Source: Fulvivirga sp. M361 (GTDB lineage Bacteria > Bacteroidota > Bacteroidia > Cytophagales > Cyclobacteriaceae). Taken from it: a stretch of 64,000 nt of DNA. The position numbers were made by a program, and so were the translations under genes. The DNA lies in contig NZ_VKDC01000025.1 of the NCBI RefSeq assembly GCF_007097395.1, forward strand, positions 16,766-80,765, in the 5' to 3' direction. Of the stretch, positions 52,333 through 61,502 are shown piece by piece (positions within the stretch are counted from its first letter, which is position 1; each line of letters begins with the position of its first letter). Below the pieces are notes generated by a model. It saw only the letters and a list, made by a program, of their open reading frames with translations. It was not told the DNA's origin and made no database searches.

Positions 52333-54171
52333 ATGAGACATTTTTTTAGTATCCCACACCTTTTTTTAATCTGTATCTTATTCGCTGTTGTTACCGTCTC
52401 TTCAGCACAGGAGGCAAAAGTGCAGGAATTCCGGAAACAACTGGAAGTAGCATTGGATAATGATAACTATGGAAAAGCCTCATTTTTGAGTTATGAGATT
52501 GCCAAAATTTTTGTAAGCCAGAATAACGATGAGGATGCCATTAAGTATTTTTCCCAATCTGCTGTTTATGGCAATAAAGGAGAAGAGCCTATGCTTGTTT
52601 ACTTGTCCTATCAGCGTCTTGGTGTTGCTTATATGAATCAGACAAATAATTCCAAAGCACTCAATAATTTTCAAAAGGCATTGAAGGTGGCCAGGGAAAT
52701 GGGTAAAAAAGAATTTATTGGGGACGGACTGGTAGACGTAGCCGTCAACTATGCATTATTAAATCGTCATAAGCGTTCCATAGCGCCATTAGAAGAGGCA
52801 CTGGCCCTGGCACTTCAGATAGAAAACGAGTCAATTGAAAAACGGTGTTATGAGTTATTAGCCCAATACCACAAAAAACTGGGAAATGATAACAAGGCGA
52901 TTGAGTACAGCGCTATGCTTGATAAGCTCAACGATCAAAAGATCCGCCAGCAGCAAAGTGGAGAGGAATTGAAAGCGCTGGCAGAAAAAGTGGAACAGGC
53001 GGATGCTGAAATCGATAAAACCGACTCCCTGCTGAACAGGCAATCACAACAATTAAGGAGCATTGAGGACAATTTATTGGCAGTTAAATATTCGCTGGAA
53101 GAAACTGAAGATCTTCTGAAAAACAAAGAAGATTCCTTAAGTATGGCCAGGCAGGTCAGTGAAAATCAACAGCTACAGATTGACTTACTCAACAAAGATA
53201 AAGCCCTTTCTGATCTTCAGATCAAAGAGCAGGAGACCCGGTTACGCCATGCGGCCTGGATAAGGAACTTTATCATTCTGGCAGTTTTACTGGCAGGTTC
53301 TTTGGTTTTTGTATTGATAAGAAGCTATAAGAAGAAGATTGAGGCTAATCAGGAAATCGAGCGCAAGAACCAGAAGATCCGTAGCAGTATAAACTATGCT
53401 CAACGGATACAAGAGGCAACATTACCTGACGATAACCTTCGTGAAAACTTAATCCCGGATTCATTTATCTTATTTAAACCTCGGGATGCTGTGAGTGGTG
53501 ATTTTTATTTTATTTCAGAGATCAAAAGTTGGTATGATCCGGACGTAGTAATGGCCGCGGTGGACTGTACCGGCCATGGGATTCCCGGCGCTTTTATGTC
53601 TATGATCGGTATGAATTCCCTTAACCAGATTATAAGCCAGGGTGAAGCTGATTCAGATCAAATACTTGTCACATTGGATAAGACGATCAATTCTGCATTA
53701 AAACAGGAAGCTACAGGAAATAAAGATGGAATGGATGTGGCTTTGTGCATTTACAGAAAGGAGAAAGATGTCATCGAATTTTCCGGGGCAAAAAATCCAT
53801 TAGTCTATATTCAAAATAATGAGCTTTTCCAGATTAAAGGAGATGTCCACCCGATAGGAGGCTTTAGAAAAAGTAATAAGAAGGGAGAAATAAAGAAAAC
53901 CTTTAAAAAACACATCGTACAGATTGATCAGCCTACCATGATCTATTTATACTCTGATGGGTACCAGGATCAGTTTGGTGGAGAGAAAGGAGCCAAGTTT
54001 ATGGCAAAACGCTTTAAGAACCTGCTTCTGGATATCCATAATAAACCTGTGGCTGAACAAAAAAAGATATTGGAAGAAACCTTTGACGCATGGAAAGGGG
54101 ACATCAAACAAACCGATGATATCCTGGTGATGGGTATTCGGCTGGATAATTCTGTGGAAGCTGAATCCTGA
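52333..54171 (+). CDS. TPR and coiled-coil membrane protein with SpoIIE/PP2C-type phosphatase
   Basis: This 612-residue protein has a signal peptide (about 1-25), TPR repeats (about 30-200), a long coiled coil (about 205-305), a transmembrane helix (311-329), a short linker helix and a cytoplasmic SpoIIE-type serine/threonine phosphatase (about 375-605). Metal-binding aspartates are D390 in VSGDFYF and D411 in VDCTGHGIPGAFMS. It resembles the sensor phosphatases common in Cytophagales, which act on anti-sigma-factor antagonists or gliding/motility signals. The target is unknown. It converges with the next gene with 7 bp between stops. Confidence 0.88.
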   Translation: MRHFFSIPHLFLICILFAVVTVSSAQEAKVQEFRKQLEVALDNDNYGKASFLSYEIAKIFVSQNNDEDAIKYFSQSAVYGNKGEEPMLVYLSYQRLGVAYMNQTNNSKALNNFQKALKVAREMGKKEFIGDGLVDVAVNYALLNRHKRSIAPLEEALALALQIENESIEKRCYELLAQYHKKLGNDNKAIEYSAMLDKLNDQKIRQQQSGEELKALAEKVEQADAEIDKTDSLLNRQSQQLRSIEDNLLAVKYSLEETEDLLKNKEDSLSMARQVSENQQLQIDLLNKDKALSDLQIKEQETRLRHAAWIRNFIILAVLLAGSLVFVLIRSYKKKIEANQEIERKNQKIRSSINYAQRIQEATLPDDNLRENLIPDSFILFKPRDAVSGDFYFISEIKSWYDPDVVMAAVDCTGHGIPGAFMSMIGMNSLNQIISQGEADSDQILVTLDKTINSALKQEATGNKDGMDVALCIYRKEKDVIEFSGAKNPLVYIQNNELFQIKGDVHPIGGFRKSNKKGEIKKTFKKHIVQIDQPTMIYLYSDGYQDQFGGEKGAKFMAKRFKNLLLDIHNKPVAEQKKILEETFDAWKGDIKQTDDILVMGIRLDNSVEAES

Positions 54172-54178
54172 TCAAACC

Positions 54179-55480
54179 TCAATTTACATACGGTCTTTTT
54201 TGCAAAATGACGTCCTCATTGATCCAGCATCCTAAATGAAGGTTTTGTCCTACTTCCATTTCCTCGTAGAAAATAGTATCCATAGATGGGAATTGCTGAC
54301 GGGCTTTTTCCATCATTGAAATAGCACCGGCCTTTTTGTACATTTCATAAGCAGCAATATACACAGCGCGATCATAGGTAGGGCTTTTGCCGATTTTACA
54401 ATCTTCCGCGCTGGTCCAATATAGATCTCCAATAAGCTTGTACGCTTTGAGCTGGCCTGGGTCGTATTTCAAACATTCCAATGCCGCCGCACGTGATTTT
54501 ATCTTCATTCCACGATGTTGATAGTGCACCGCCAGGCTATAACAGGCTTTAGCTTTTTTATTGAGATCTGTAGAAAGCCCTACGGCCTCTAAATGATATT
54601 TTTCAGCCTTATGTCTATCTCCATTTTTATCCTGGATCACTGCTAACATCAAAGCTAATGCCGGCGATGGTTCCGTCTGCTGCACAGTCCCGGCTGCAGT
54701 TATGAATACCGGTAACGCTTTACAATCAAACGTCAGACATAAGTGTATTATCCTTTTAGCCAGGACGATATTGGAGGTGTCTTCCCGGTAAAACCTGCTA
54801 AGCTCATTTTCTATCATGTCACAATCTATTTGCACCATAGAGATTAACAGCCGGTCCGCTACGTCCTGGGCTTTGTTTGCTAACCCCCTGGCTTCTATGA
54901 GTGAGGATATTAAATGGTAGCGTTCAAGTACGCCATCGTCGCCCAATTGGCCTCCGATGGATTGATACAAGCGAATAACATTCATATAGGCAACAAGATT
55001 TGCTTTTAAGATATGTTGGGGGCTGAATGAAAACGCCTTTTCGAAAAGTTGGAATAGCTTGCTATATTTATCTGGCCTGTCTTTAAAATAGCGATAAGCT
55101 GCATAAGCCTTTCTGTTCATCACCTTACCCCGATCATTGAAGTATTTGATACGCTGGTCATACATTTCCAATTGCTTTAACTGTAGCGCCTGCCTGATAA
55201 TACTGTCCTTTTCCGAGAAGATCAGGTTTTCATAGATCTTCTCTGAATGGATATAAATAGATCGGTTTAGGTCCGGTGCCTCTTTTAAAAGCCATTGGAT
55301 AGGGTTCAGTGCATTTTTGTGATCATTCTGCCGTAGAGCGTCCATATATAAAGCATGCATTTCTTTTGCCTTAGCCGAATCTGCAGGCCATTTGAAGTGG
55401 GGTTGGGCATAAGATGACATAGAAAATAATACCACAGCCGTAAAGAGCAGCAATTGGAATACGTAAAAGAGCATCTTCAT
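54179..55480 (-). CDS. Secreted TPR-like helical protein
   Basis: This 433-residue protein has a signal peptide (about 1-26) and an all-helical, TPR-like repeat pattern with recurring alanine/tyrosine pairs, such as KAKACYSLAVHYQHRG near 307-322 and LKAYKLIGDLYWTS near 343-356. No enzyme motif is visible. It is 20 bp downstream of the VWA lipoprotein gene on the same strand and probably works with it at the periplasmic or outer-membrane face. The exact function is not known. Confidence 0.75.
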   Translation of the reverse strand: MKMLFYVFQLLLFTAVVLFSMSSYAQPHFKWPADSAKAKEMHALYMDALRQNDHKNALNPIQWLLKEAPDLNRSIYIHSEKIYENLIFSEKDSIIRQALQLKQLEMYDQRIKYFNDRGKVMNRKAYAAYRYFKDRPDKYSKLFQLFEKAFSFSPQHILKANLVAYMNVIRLYQSIGGQLGDDGVLERYHLISSLIEARGLANKAQDVADRLLISMVQIDCDMIENELSRFYREDTSNIVLAKRIIHLCLTFDCKALPVFITAAGTVQQTEPSPALALMLAVIQDKNGDRHKAEKYHLEAVGLSTDLNKKAKACYSLAVHYQHRGMKIKSRAAALECLKYDPGQLKAYKLIGDLYWTSAEDCKIGKSPTYDRAVYIAAYEMYKKAGAISMMEKARQQFPSMDTIFYEEMEVGQNLHLGCWINEDVILQKRPYVN

Positions 55481-55500
55481 AGCATCTTCATTAAGTTGAA

Positions 55501-57108
55501 CTAGTTGGTTTCAAGCAGGGCGGCTGAACGAACCAGGCTTATAAATTCCTGCCGGTCAGTATCGGCCGGGTCAGACGACTGCCTGGCCAGGTCCATGACG
55601 TTGTCATAAGTAAGTGCACCACTATGGTCGGAGCCCCGGAGAAGCATAGCGAAACCCGCCGCCGCCGCTGAAAAACGGAAATTGTCTGAGCTCTGGGCAA
55701 GGGACAGGTCTTTCATAGTGACCAGGTGACGGATAAGGATACTGTTATCTTGTTCAAGAGGTTTATACCGCAACTTGATATTCATTAATTCGTTACTGTC
55801 GACAGTATTATTGGCTACACTATATTGATATCGCGAAGCGCTGTGCTTTGGTACCATTTGGTTGCTGCCGGCCGGTATAACTTCATATAAGGCTGTTACC
55901 GAATGACCTGCTCCCAACTCTCCGGCATCTTTTTGATCATTGTTAAAATCTTCACTGGCCAATATCCTGTTTTCGTATCCCAGGAGCCGGTAGGCTTTTA
56001 CTACCTTTGGATTAAATTCCACCTGCACTTTCACATCACGGGCGATGGTGAACAGGTTGGCCCGCATCTCCCGGCCAAACACCTTCTCTGCCTCACGGAT
56101 ACTGTCAATGTAAAAGTAGTTTCCATTCCCTGCATTGCTGATCTGCTCCATACGGCCATCTTTGTAATTGCCCATACCATAACCACATATCGTAAGGTAA
56201 ATGCCTTTACGCCGTTCTTCCCGGATGATTCTTACCAACTCTCCTGAAGAAGAAATCCCGACATTGAAATCTCCGTCTGTAGCTAATACCACCCTGTTAT
56301 TGCCTCCTTCTATAAATCCCTCTTGATTCACTTTATAGGCTAACCGCATTCCTTCACTTCCGGCGGTAGAACCTCCGGCATCCAGTTTTTCCAGTGCATG
56401 AAGTATCTTTTGTTTTTGTGTGAGTGAGGTAGAGGGCAATATCAGGCCCGCGGCACCGGCATACACCACTATAGAAACTTTATCTCTGTTATCAAGCTTA
56501 TCCAGAAGCAGCCGGATAGATTTTTTTACTAGTGGAAGTTTTCCCGGAGAAGCCATAGAACCGGAAACATCGATCAAAAAGGTAAGGTTACTGGGGGTGG
56601 ATGTTTCATAATCCAGACGTTTTCCCTGGATGCCTATGTGTACCAACTTATTTTTATTGTTCCATGGACATTCAGCTACTTCTGTTATGGTAGCGAAGGG
56701 ATGTCCATCGGTGGGCGACGGATATTGATAATTAAAATAGTTTATAAACTCCTCTGTTCGTACCGCATCTTTTGGGGGCATGACATTGTTGCTAAGGTAT
56801 CTTCGCACATTGCTGTAGGAAGCATTGTCCACATCGATAGAGAAAGTGGAAAATGGATTTTGCCAGGTGTCTTTGAATGTATTTTCAACAATGTGATCGT
56901 ATTCTTCCGTATTAAAAGTCTCTTCTTGTTCTATATCAAGATCCGCGAGGGATTCGTATCTCTGGGTAGAATGCTCAACCGGTGTATAAATACCATATTG
57001 TTGATGACAAGAGGTAGAAGCCAGGCAAAATATCACCAGTATAATGGTATATATGATATATAAACCGGTGTGTGTGGAGTTTTTAAGGTGATGTCTTCTC
57101 ATAACCAT
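55501..57108 (-). CDS. VWA-domain lipoprotein (YfbK-like)
   Basis: This 535-residue lipoprotein (C34 in STSC) has an N-terminal extension, a YfbK-type region (NPFSTFSIDVDNASYSNVRR, 84-103), a von Willebrand factor A domain (about 173-340) with MIDAS D180-x-S182-G-S184, and a C-terminal DUF3520-like part ending in 'AAAGFAMLLRGS' near 490. VWA domains bind partner proteins through a divalent metal. Related proteins are common in Bacteroidota, and their targets are unknown. A second start at M3 is possible. It is divergent from the DNA-associated unit at 57.3 kb, sharing a 160-bp intergenic region. Confidence 0.88.
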   Translation of the reverse strand: MVMRRHHLKNSTHTGLYIIYTIILVIFCLASTSCHQQYGIYTPVEHSTQRYESLADLDIEQEETFNTEEYDHIVENTFKDTWQNPFSTFSIDVDNASYSNVRRYLSNNVMPPKDAVRTEEFINYFNYQYPSPTDGHPFATITEVAECPWNNKNKLVHIGIQGKRLDYETSTPSNLTFLIDVSGSMASPGKLPLVKKSIRLLLDKLDNRDKVSIVVYAGAAGLILPSTSLTQKQKILHALEKLDAGGSTAGSEGMRLAYKVNQEGFIEGGNNRVVLATDGDFNVGISSSGELVRIIREERRKGIYLTICGYGMGNYKDGRMEQISNAGNGNYFYIDSIREAEKVFGREMRANLFTIARDVKVQVEFNPKVVKAYRLLGYENRILASEDFNNDQKDAGELGAGHSVTALYEVIPAGSNQMVPKHSASRYQYSVANNTVDSNELMNIKLRYKPLEQDNSILIRHLVTMKDLSLAQSSDNFRFSAAAAGFAMLLRGSDHSGALTYDNVMDLARQSSDPADTDRQEFISLVRSAALLETN

Positions 57109-57268
57109 TTGTTTTTAGTTCACATTAATTTGATATTTTCAGGTAAGTGAAACTTAGCAGGAGCAGCGCATATCATAAAAAATATGTGCTGTAACGCATT
57201 TGTAAAATGATTTACAAGATATTTACAAGGCATGTTTTCAGATTATATTTTACTTGCAGGTAAGTACC

Positions 57269-58198
57269 ATGAATGACGTTGACCAGGAATATTTCCAACT
57301 TCTTAAAAAGGACATCGCAAATACTCTAAGCGTGTCTTTCCCGGAGATCACTCAACCTATTGAGCAATGGAAAGGATCAGAGATAAGCTACCTGCAGGAA
57401 GACCTGGTGAATAAAGTCGGGGGCAGAGTAAGTGAAAAATGGTTTTATACGCATGTAAAATCAAAGGCGGGAAGCCTACCCAGGATAGACGTCCTCGATC
57501 TGCTCAGTCAATACGTTGGCTATGATAACTGGAGTAGCTATAAATTATCTAAGAAAAGTAAAGCAGGGGTAAGGCCCTTCTTCAGAAAACGCTTGGCTTT
57601 CCTGCTCTTTTCAGGCGTTGTTATTATAAGCCTTGTAGCTGTTAATACTTCGTTATTCAGGGCCGGCTCTTACCAGTTCTGCTTTGTAGATGCCTACAGT
57701 AAGAAACCCATTCCACCGGAAAAACTCGAAGTAGTCATACTTCATAATGAAGAATCACCCTATAAAGCCCGTGTAAGTGATGAATGCTGTCTTACATTAC
57801 AAAAATCTACCGGTTCAGTCCGGTTTATTGTTCGGTCCGCTTATTACAAAACCGATACCATCACCCGAATTTTAAACAAAGGACAAGATCATGAGCATAT
57901 ACTATTAAACCCGGATGATTATGCGCTGATGATCCGGGTATTTTCATATTCTGATATCGAAGATTGGAATAGCAGGCGCTTACAATTAGAAGAAATGATG
58001 GCAGATAATGCCAGGATCTTCCAGGTACTGTATGAAAATAACGTGCCTATGGAGGTCTACAATAAGGAAGAGTTCATTAACAAACTTACCATGCCCATAC
58101 AAAGTCTCCGGAATATCGAGGTACTGGAAACCATATATGAAAAAGACAAGATAGTGTCCTTAAGATTTACCGAGGTGAAAGATGAAACAAATGATTGA
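57269..58198 (+). CDS. Single-pass membrane protein with a conserved N-terminal helical domain
   Basis: I choose ATG 57269 over TTG 57254; this gives 309 residues. The N-terminal 90 residues (with EKWFYTHVKSK and LPRIDVLDLLSQYVGYDNW) match a cytoplasmic helical domain seen at the start of several Bacteroidota membrane proteins but with no known activity that I can name. A transmembrane helix (about 112-131) leads to a beta-rich extracytoplasmic part. The next gene starts 17 bp inside this one and encodes a lipoprotein, so the pair probably forms a cross-membrane unit. Its promoter region is shared with the divergent VWA gene. Confidence 0.7.
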   Translation: MNDVDQEYFQLLKKDIANTLSVSFPEITQPIEQWKGSEISYLQEDLVNKVGGRVSEKWFYTHVKSKAGSLPRIDVLDLLSQYVGYDNWSSYKLSKKSKAGVRPFFRKRLAFLLFSGVVIISLVAVNTSLFRAGSYQFCFVDAYSKKPIPPEKLEVVILHNEESPYKARVSDECCLTLQKSTGSVRFIVRSAYYKTDTITRILNKGQDHEHILLNPDDYALMIRVFSYSDIEDWNSRRLQLEEMMADNARIFQVLYENNVPMEVYNKEEFINKLTMPIQSLRNIEVLETIYEKDKIVSLRFTEVKDETND

Positions 58199-58799
58199 TA
58201 TATTGAAAAGAGGTATCTTGCTATGGATGATTGGTGTACTGGCCTCCTGCGCAACCGCCAACCGTGAAGAAGTATCTGTTCCTGCTGAATTACCTGTGGA
58301 AACAACGACATCTCACACCGCGCTTGAAGAACAGGTGTATGCCGATGAACTGAGCCCCGAAGTTTTGAAGGCCTTTGAATTACAAGCACAGACTAAGCTA
58401 AAAGACTGTTACGAATTTTTGCAATTAATTTCCAACCCGGGATACGATACTACATTTAGAAAACAGGCGATTACACAGACATTAGCCTTGTTTTCAAGTG
58501 GATCAGGCCTTTTACAGACAGGATTAGACTCTTCTCAGGTATCGTTACCCTCATTTTTGGAAGAACTATACAAGGGGAAATGGGGAGAGACCCGTTACCA
58601 GGTCAGCCAGGTAGTATTGAAGGTGCCACTCTCGATGACCTCTGACACCAGCTATGCCGGTCAAATGGCGTACATGCTAAAACTAAATGACCAATACGTA
58701 TCGGGAAGACCTGTTTTACAAGATATAGTAGTTAAAAAAGTGTCTATGGACTTTGGGGGTGAAGTTTCCGTAATATGGAAGGTTTTTCTAGGGAATTAA
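58182..58799 (+). CDS. Small lipoprotein, unknown function
   Basis: This 205-residue protein has a lipoprotein signal (C23 in VLASCATANRE). The mature part has a proline/threonine-rich spacer followed by a helical then beta stretch, and no family is recognised. It overlaps the upstream membrane-protein gene by 17 bases, indicating co-translation. The two share a similar C-terminal beta-type end and may act together in the periplasm. Confidence 0.6.
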   Translation: MKQMIDILKRGILLWMIGVLASCATANREEVSVPAELPVETTTSHTALEEQVYADELSPEVLKAFELQAQTKLKDCYEFLQLISNPGYDTTFRKQAITQTLALFSSGSGLLQTGLDSSQVSLPSFLEELYKGKWGETRYQVSQVVLKVPLSMTSDTSYAGQMAYMLKLNDQYVSGRPVLQDIVVKKVSMDFGGEVSVIWKVFLGN

Positions 58800-59080
58800 A
58801 GGTCCGGTTCAACGTGCCAGGAGGCGTTCAGCTTGAAGGTATCTTGATCATGTTGCTTTGTAGGTGGATGGTCCTGATAAAATAACAGGAGGCAAAAAGT
58901 AACTTACTTTTATGGGGCCATGTATCAGGACCGATCACTTAATGTAATGATATCTGGCAGACATTTCAGAATATTATGAACTCTTGGATACAGATAGTAG
59001 TACCTGGATGCCAGATCCTATTCCTGAACCAACGTACATGCCACCATTGCTACAGGTTTGCCAGGCAGATCATTAAGAGA

Positions 59081-59551
59081 TCATTTAACCACCGTAGCTT
59101 CCAATTCAACCTTTAACGTTTCAAAAAGAGCATTCACCTCTACAACAGTTAGCGCTTGCTTCATATTGTGTTTGGCTACCCAATCCTGGTATATGTTAAA
59201 ATGGGGCCAGAGTTCTTCTGACGAGGTGGTATAGATCGTTAACCGTACGATATTCTTGCATTCGTATCCGGCGTCGTTAATCACTTGTTCCAAATTCCGT
59301 ATGGCTTCAATGAACTGGGTTTTCATGTCAGCAGTGCTGGACTGACCTTCGGCATTTATCGCTGTTTGGCCTGACACATACAGTGTGCCCTCTGCGTTTC
59401 TTACCTCTACTGCTTGAACATAACTGCGTTCATCTTGCCATTTCCAGGGATTAATTACTCTTTTTTCCATTTGATTTACATTTTTGTTTTGTGCTTGAAT
59501 GCATGTGATCGTTACTAATATAAGTCCTAAAACTATGGTCGGTTTTTTCAT
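59081..59551 (-). CDS. RidA/YjgF-family protein, secreted form
   Basis: ATG 59551 is chosen because it begins a signal peptide (KKPTIVLGLILVTITCIQAQ), whereas the 23 residues added by the longer frame are basic and unlike a signal. The mature part is a RidA-family domain, with AEGTLYVSGQTAINAEGQS near 53-71 and the conserved arginine region CKNIVRLTIYTTS near 101-113. Classical RidA hydrolyses imine/enamine intermediates in the cytoplasm; export is unusual, and many exported relatives lack the classic catalytic arginine-glutamate pair. It is 114 bp downstream of the Crp/Fnr gene on the same strand. Confidence 0.82.
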   Translation of the reverse strand: MKKPTIVLGLILVTITCIQAQNKNVNQMEKRVINPWKWQDERSYVQAVEVRNAEGTLYVSGQTAINAEGQSSTADMKTQFIEAIRNLEQVINDAGYECKNIVRLTIYTTSSEELWPHFNIYQDWVAKHNMKQALTVVEVNALFETLKVELEATVVK

Positions 59552-59665
59552 GAGTTTGTTATTTAATCGACGGTTCAAAGTTATAGGGCGAGCTACAGAC
59601 GGACCTGTGACATTCCTCACTATTCCGGGGTTGTGATCTACATCACAGATACATAAGAGGGTGTA

Positions 59666-60235
59666 CTATTTTGGAGAGTGGAGTCTGCTAAGGGTCTCTC
59701 TGGAAACACCCAAATAGGAAGCAAGCAACGTTTTGGAGACGCGTTGGAACAGCGCAGGATATCGCTTCAGCAGATGTTCGTACCGTTCTTTGGCATTCAA
59801 GGTGAGAAAAGAGATGATACGTTGTTGCGATCCAATATGTCCCCGATGGGATTTCTCTAGAAAAAAGTGCTCTATCTTTTGAAGGCCTGCACATAACTTG
59901 TGGTAATCTTCCAATGCAAGGCAGTAAACTTCAGTGTCCTCAAGGCACTGTAAGGATAGGGTGGCACTGGTTTTGGTATAGTAGGCCAGATAATCACATT
60001 CCCACCAATCTTCCATGGCGAAGGAAACGATAAACTCCTTCCCCAGTTCATCTCTGTATACCAACTTTAAAAGCCCCGATACCACAAAAAAAACATGTTT
60101 TACACGTTTACCCTCCTGGATGAGCCAATCCCGTTTTTTAGCCTTTTTACTGGTGAAGTGGGAGAGAACAAAGGCAAACTCGTCATCCGTCAGGGGCACT
60201 ATTTTTTCGATGTGTTGCCTTAGTTTATCTTGCAT
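59666..60235 (-). CDS. Crp/Fnr-family transcriptional regulator
   Basis: This 189-residue protein has an N-terminal cyclic-nucleotide-binding-like beta-barrel (about 20-115) and a C-terminal winged helix with recognition helix KTLLASYLGVSRETLSRL (about 168-185). The N-terminus lacks the cysteine set of oxygen-sensing FNR, so it is not an Fe-S oxygen sensor. The effector is unknown. It probably acts on the RidA gene just downstream or on stress genes elsewhere. Confidence 0.88.
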   Translation of the reverse strand: MQDKLRQHIEKIVPLTDDEFAFVLSHFTSKKAKKRDWLIQEGKRVKHVFFVVSGLLKLVYRDELGKEFIVSFAMEDWWECDYLAYYTKTSATLSLQCLEDTEVYCLALEDYHKLCAGLQKIEHFFLEKSHRGHIGSQQRIISFLTLNAKERYEHLLKRYPALFQRVSKTLLASYLGVSRETLSRLHSPK

Positions 60236-60490
60236 ATGAGATAATAAAGATGGTCACTAAAAATGATAAGGTGGATACTGTTTATCTTGCATGGTGAATA
60301 TACCTTATGAAGTCGATCGTTCCAAAAAGTGAAAATCACTCTCTGGAGCACATTTAGCAAGGCATAATGCGTTCCAATTTTCCTGTTAAGATCAAACATA
60401 TAGTAGTGCTATACACATTTTTGATGAACGTATTTTGGCTAACTCCCAGGGTAAAGCATTGAGATATCAAATCCCAAAAGCTAAATACCC

Positions 60491-60850
60491 TTAGAGCACA
60501 CCCGGATTACAACCTATTCCTAAATCAACACGCATGACGTTATCATTACATGCGCGCCAGATAGTTGTTACTTCTTTCTGCGTCGTCATGGCAAAGGCGT
60601 TCGGAAATGTTGTCTCTGCGAGAGAGGGTACGACTACATGCTGTCCTGAAGCTTTAGCATAGAAGCCGGTAGTCTCCTCATCGCAGGACGTATAGCGATT
60701 TATTCCACATCCGGCGATGGTGAGATTGCTTTTTCCTCCTTCGTCGTCATCGCAAAAACGTAAATAAAATAAAGTGCCGGTAACGAAGGTGTTTACGATT
60801 GAGGTCGCCGTGTGGCAGAGAGTACTAGGATTGTGACCTTGGATGTCATC
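60491..60850 (-). pseudogene. Cryptic open frame, probable gene remnant
   Basis: On the minus strand, 119 codons run without a stop from just after an in-frame TAA (60851-60853) to a TAA at 60491-60493, but there is no ATG near the 5' end; the first ATG is about three quarters of the way along. The translation reads like a secreted or extracellular beta protein with five cysteines and patches such as FCDDDEGGKSNLTIAGCG, CDEETTGFYAK and TTIWRACNDNVMRV. I read it as the C-terminal end of a broken or displaced gene; a rare non-AUG start cannot be excluded. No family is recognised. Confidence 0.45.
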
Positions 60851-60881
60851 TTACAATTAACTTAACACCGGTATGCCCATG

Positions 60882-60917
60882 CATTTCATTTGTTTGAGGT
60901 ATGTGTTAAATGAAATG
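60882..60917. repeat. 10-bp inverted repeat
   Basis: CATTTCATTT (60882-60891) and AAATGAAATG (60908-60917) are perfect inverted repeats around 16 bases. The T tract needed for a terminator is absent. It lies between the cryptic frame and the small membrane-protein gene. Confidence 0.4.
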
Positions 60918-60970
60918 TGAACATAACTTATGAGTTTAAGCGTTTTAAAGAATGATAGTTACGTACATGG

Positions 60971-61429
60971 CTATGTATTTTTCTCAGATCTAAGCTTATC
61001 TGAGAGCATTAAACCGGTTCTCGCGCTCAGCCCGATCAATGTGAGGTTACCTAATCCAAAAATGAATTCAGCGATTTGAGCTATTAGAAATGTAGTATTG
61101 ATCACCTTGAAGTGCGATTGATAATAAAGAAAAACAACTAAGGATATCAGGACAATACCATTGATCATAACAAATTTCATCCTGAGCTTCTTTTCAATCA
61201 CTTTTGGATTTTTAGAGTTCCTGGCTAGTTGATTACCTGTGATCGCCAAAGTGGGCATGGCAATGATCAGTAACGGAAGTGCATAAAGTATACCTCGTTT
61301 AACGGTTTTAATGAGATCCGGGTCACCCCTTAACTCTGCTGCGAGCGACAACGCAAAAAATGTACTTATAGTTAACATCGCAACGATGGTTGCGATAACA
61401 TGGATTTTTACCAGAGTTTTACGTTTCAT
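60971..61429 (-). CDS. Small four-helix membrane protein
   Basis: This 152-residue inner-membrane protein has four hydrophobic segments (about 9-31, 47-66, 84-103 and 112-137) and basic ends. No enzyme motif is visible. I cannot name a family. It is single, on the minus strand, 73 bp from the oppositely oriented truncated susD. Confidence 0.6.
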   Translation of the reverse strand: MKRKTLVKIHVIATIVAMLTISTFFALSLAAELRGDPDLIKTVKRGILYALPLLIIAMPTLAITGNQLARNSKNPKVIEKKLRMKFVMINGIVLISLVVFLYYQSHFKVINTTFLIAQIAEFIFGLGNLTLIGLSARTGLMLSDKLRSEKNT

Positions 61430-61502
61430 CTTATTTGAATTTGATCTTATCTCAAATTTCTAAGATGATCAAGGCCTAAAATTGTAAAAACCGGAAGTTG
61501 AG

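Larger units (their letters stand above)
60236..60970. other. 735-bp region with a cryptic open frame and an inverted repeat
   Basis: No standard gene is present. It holds a start-less, stop-free frame on the minus strand (60491-60850) that reads like real protein, and a 10-bp inverted repeat (60882-60917). The region joins two blocks that seem to have been moved, next to a truncated susD. Confidence 0.6.
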
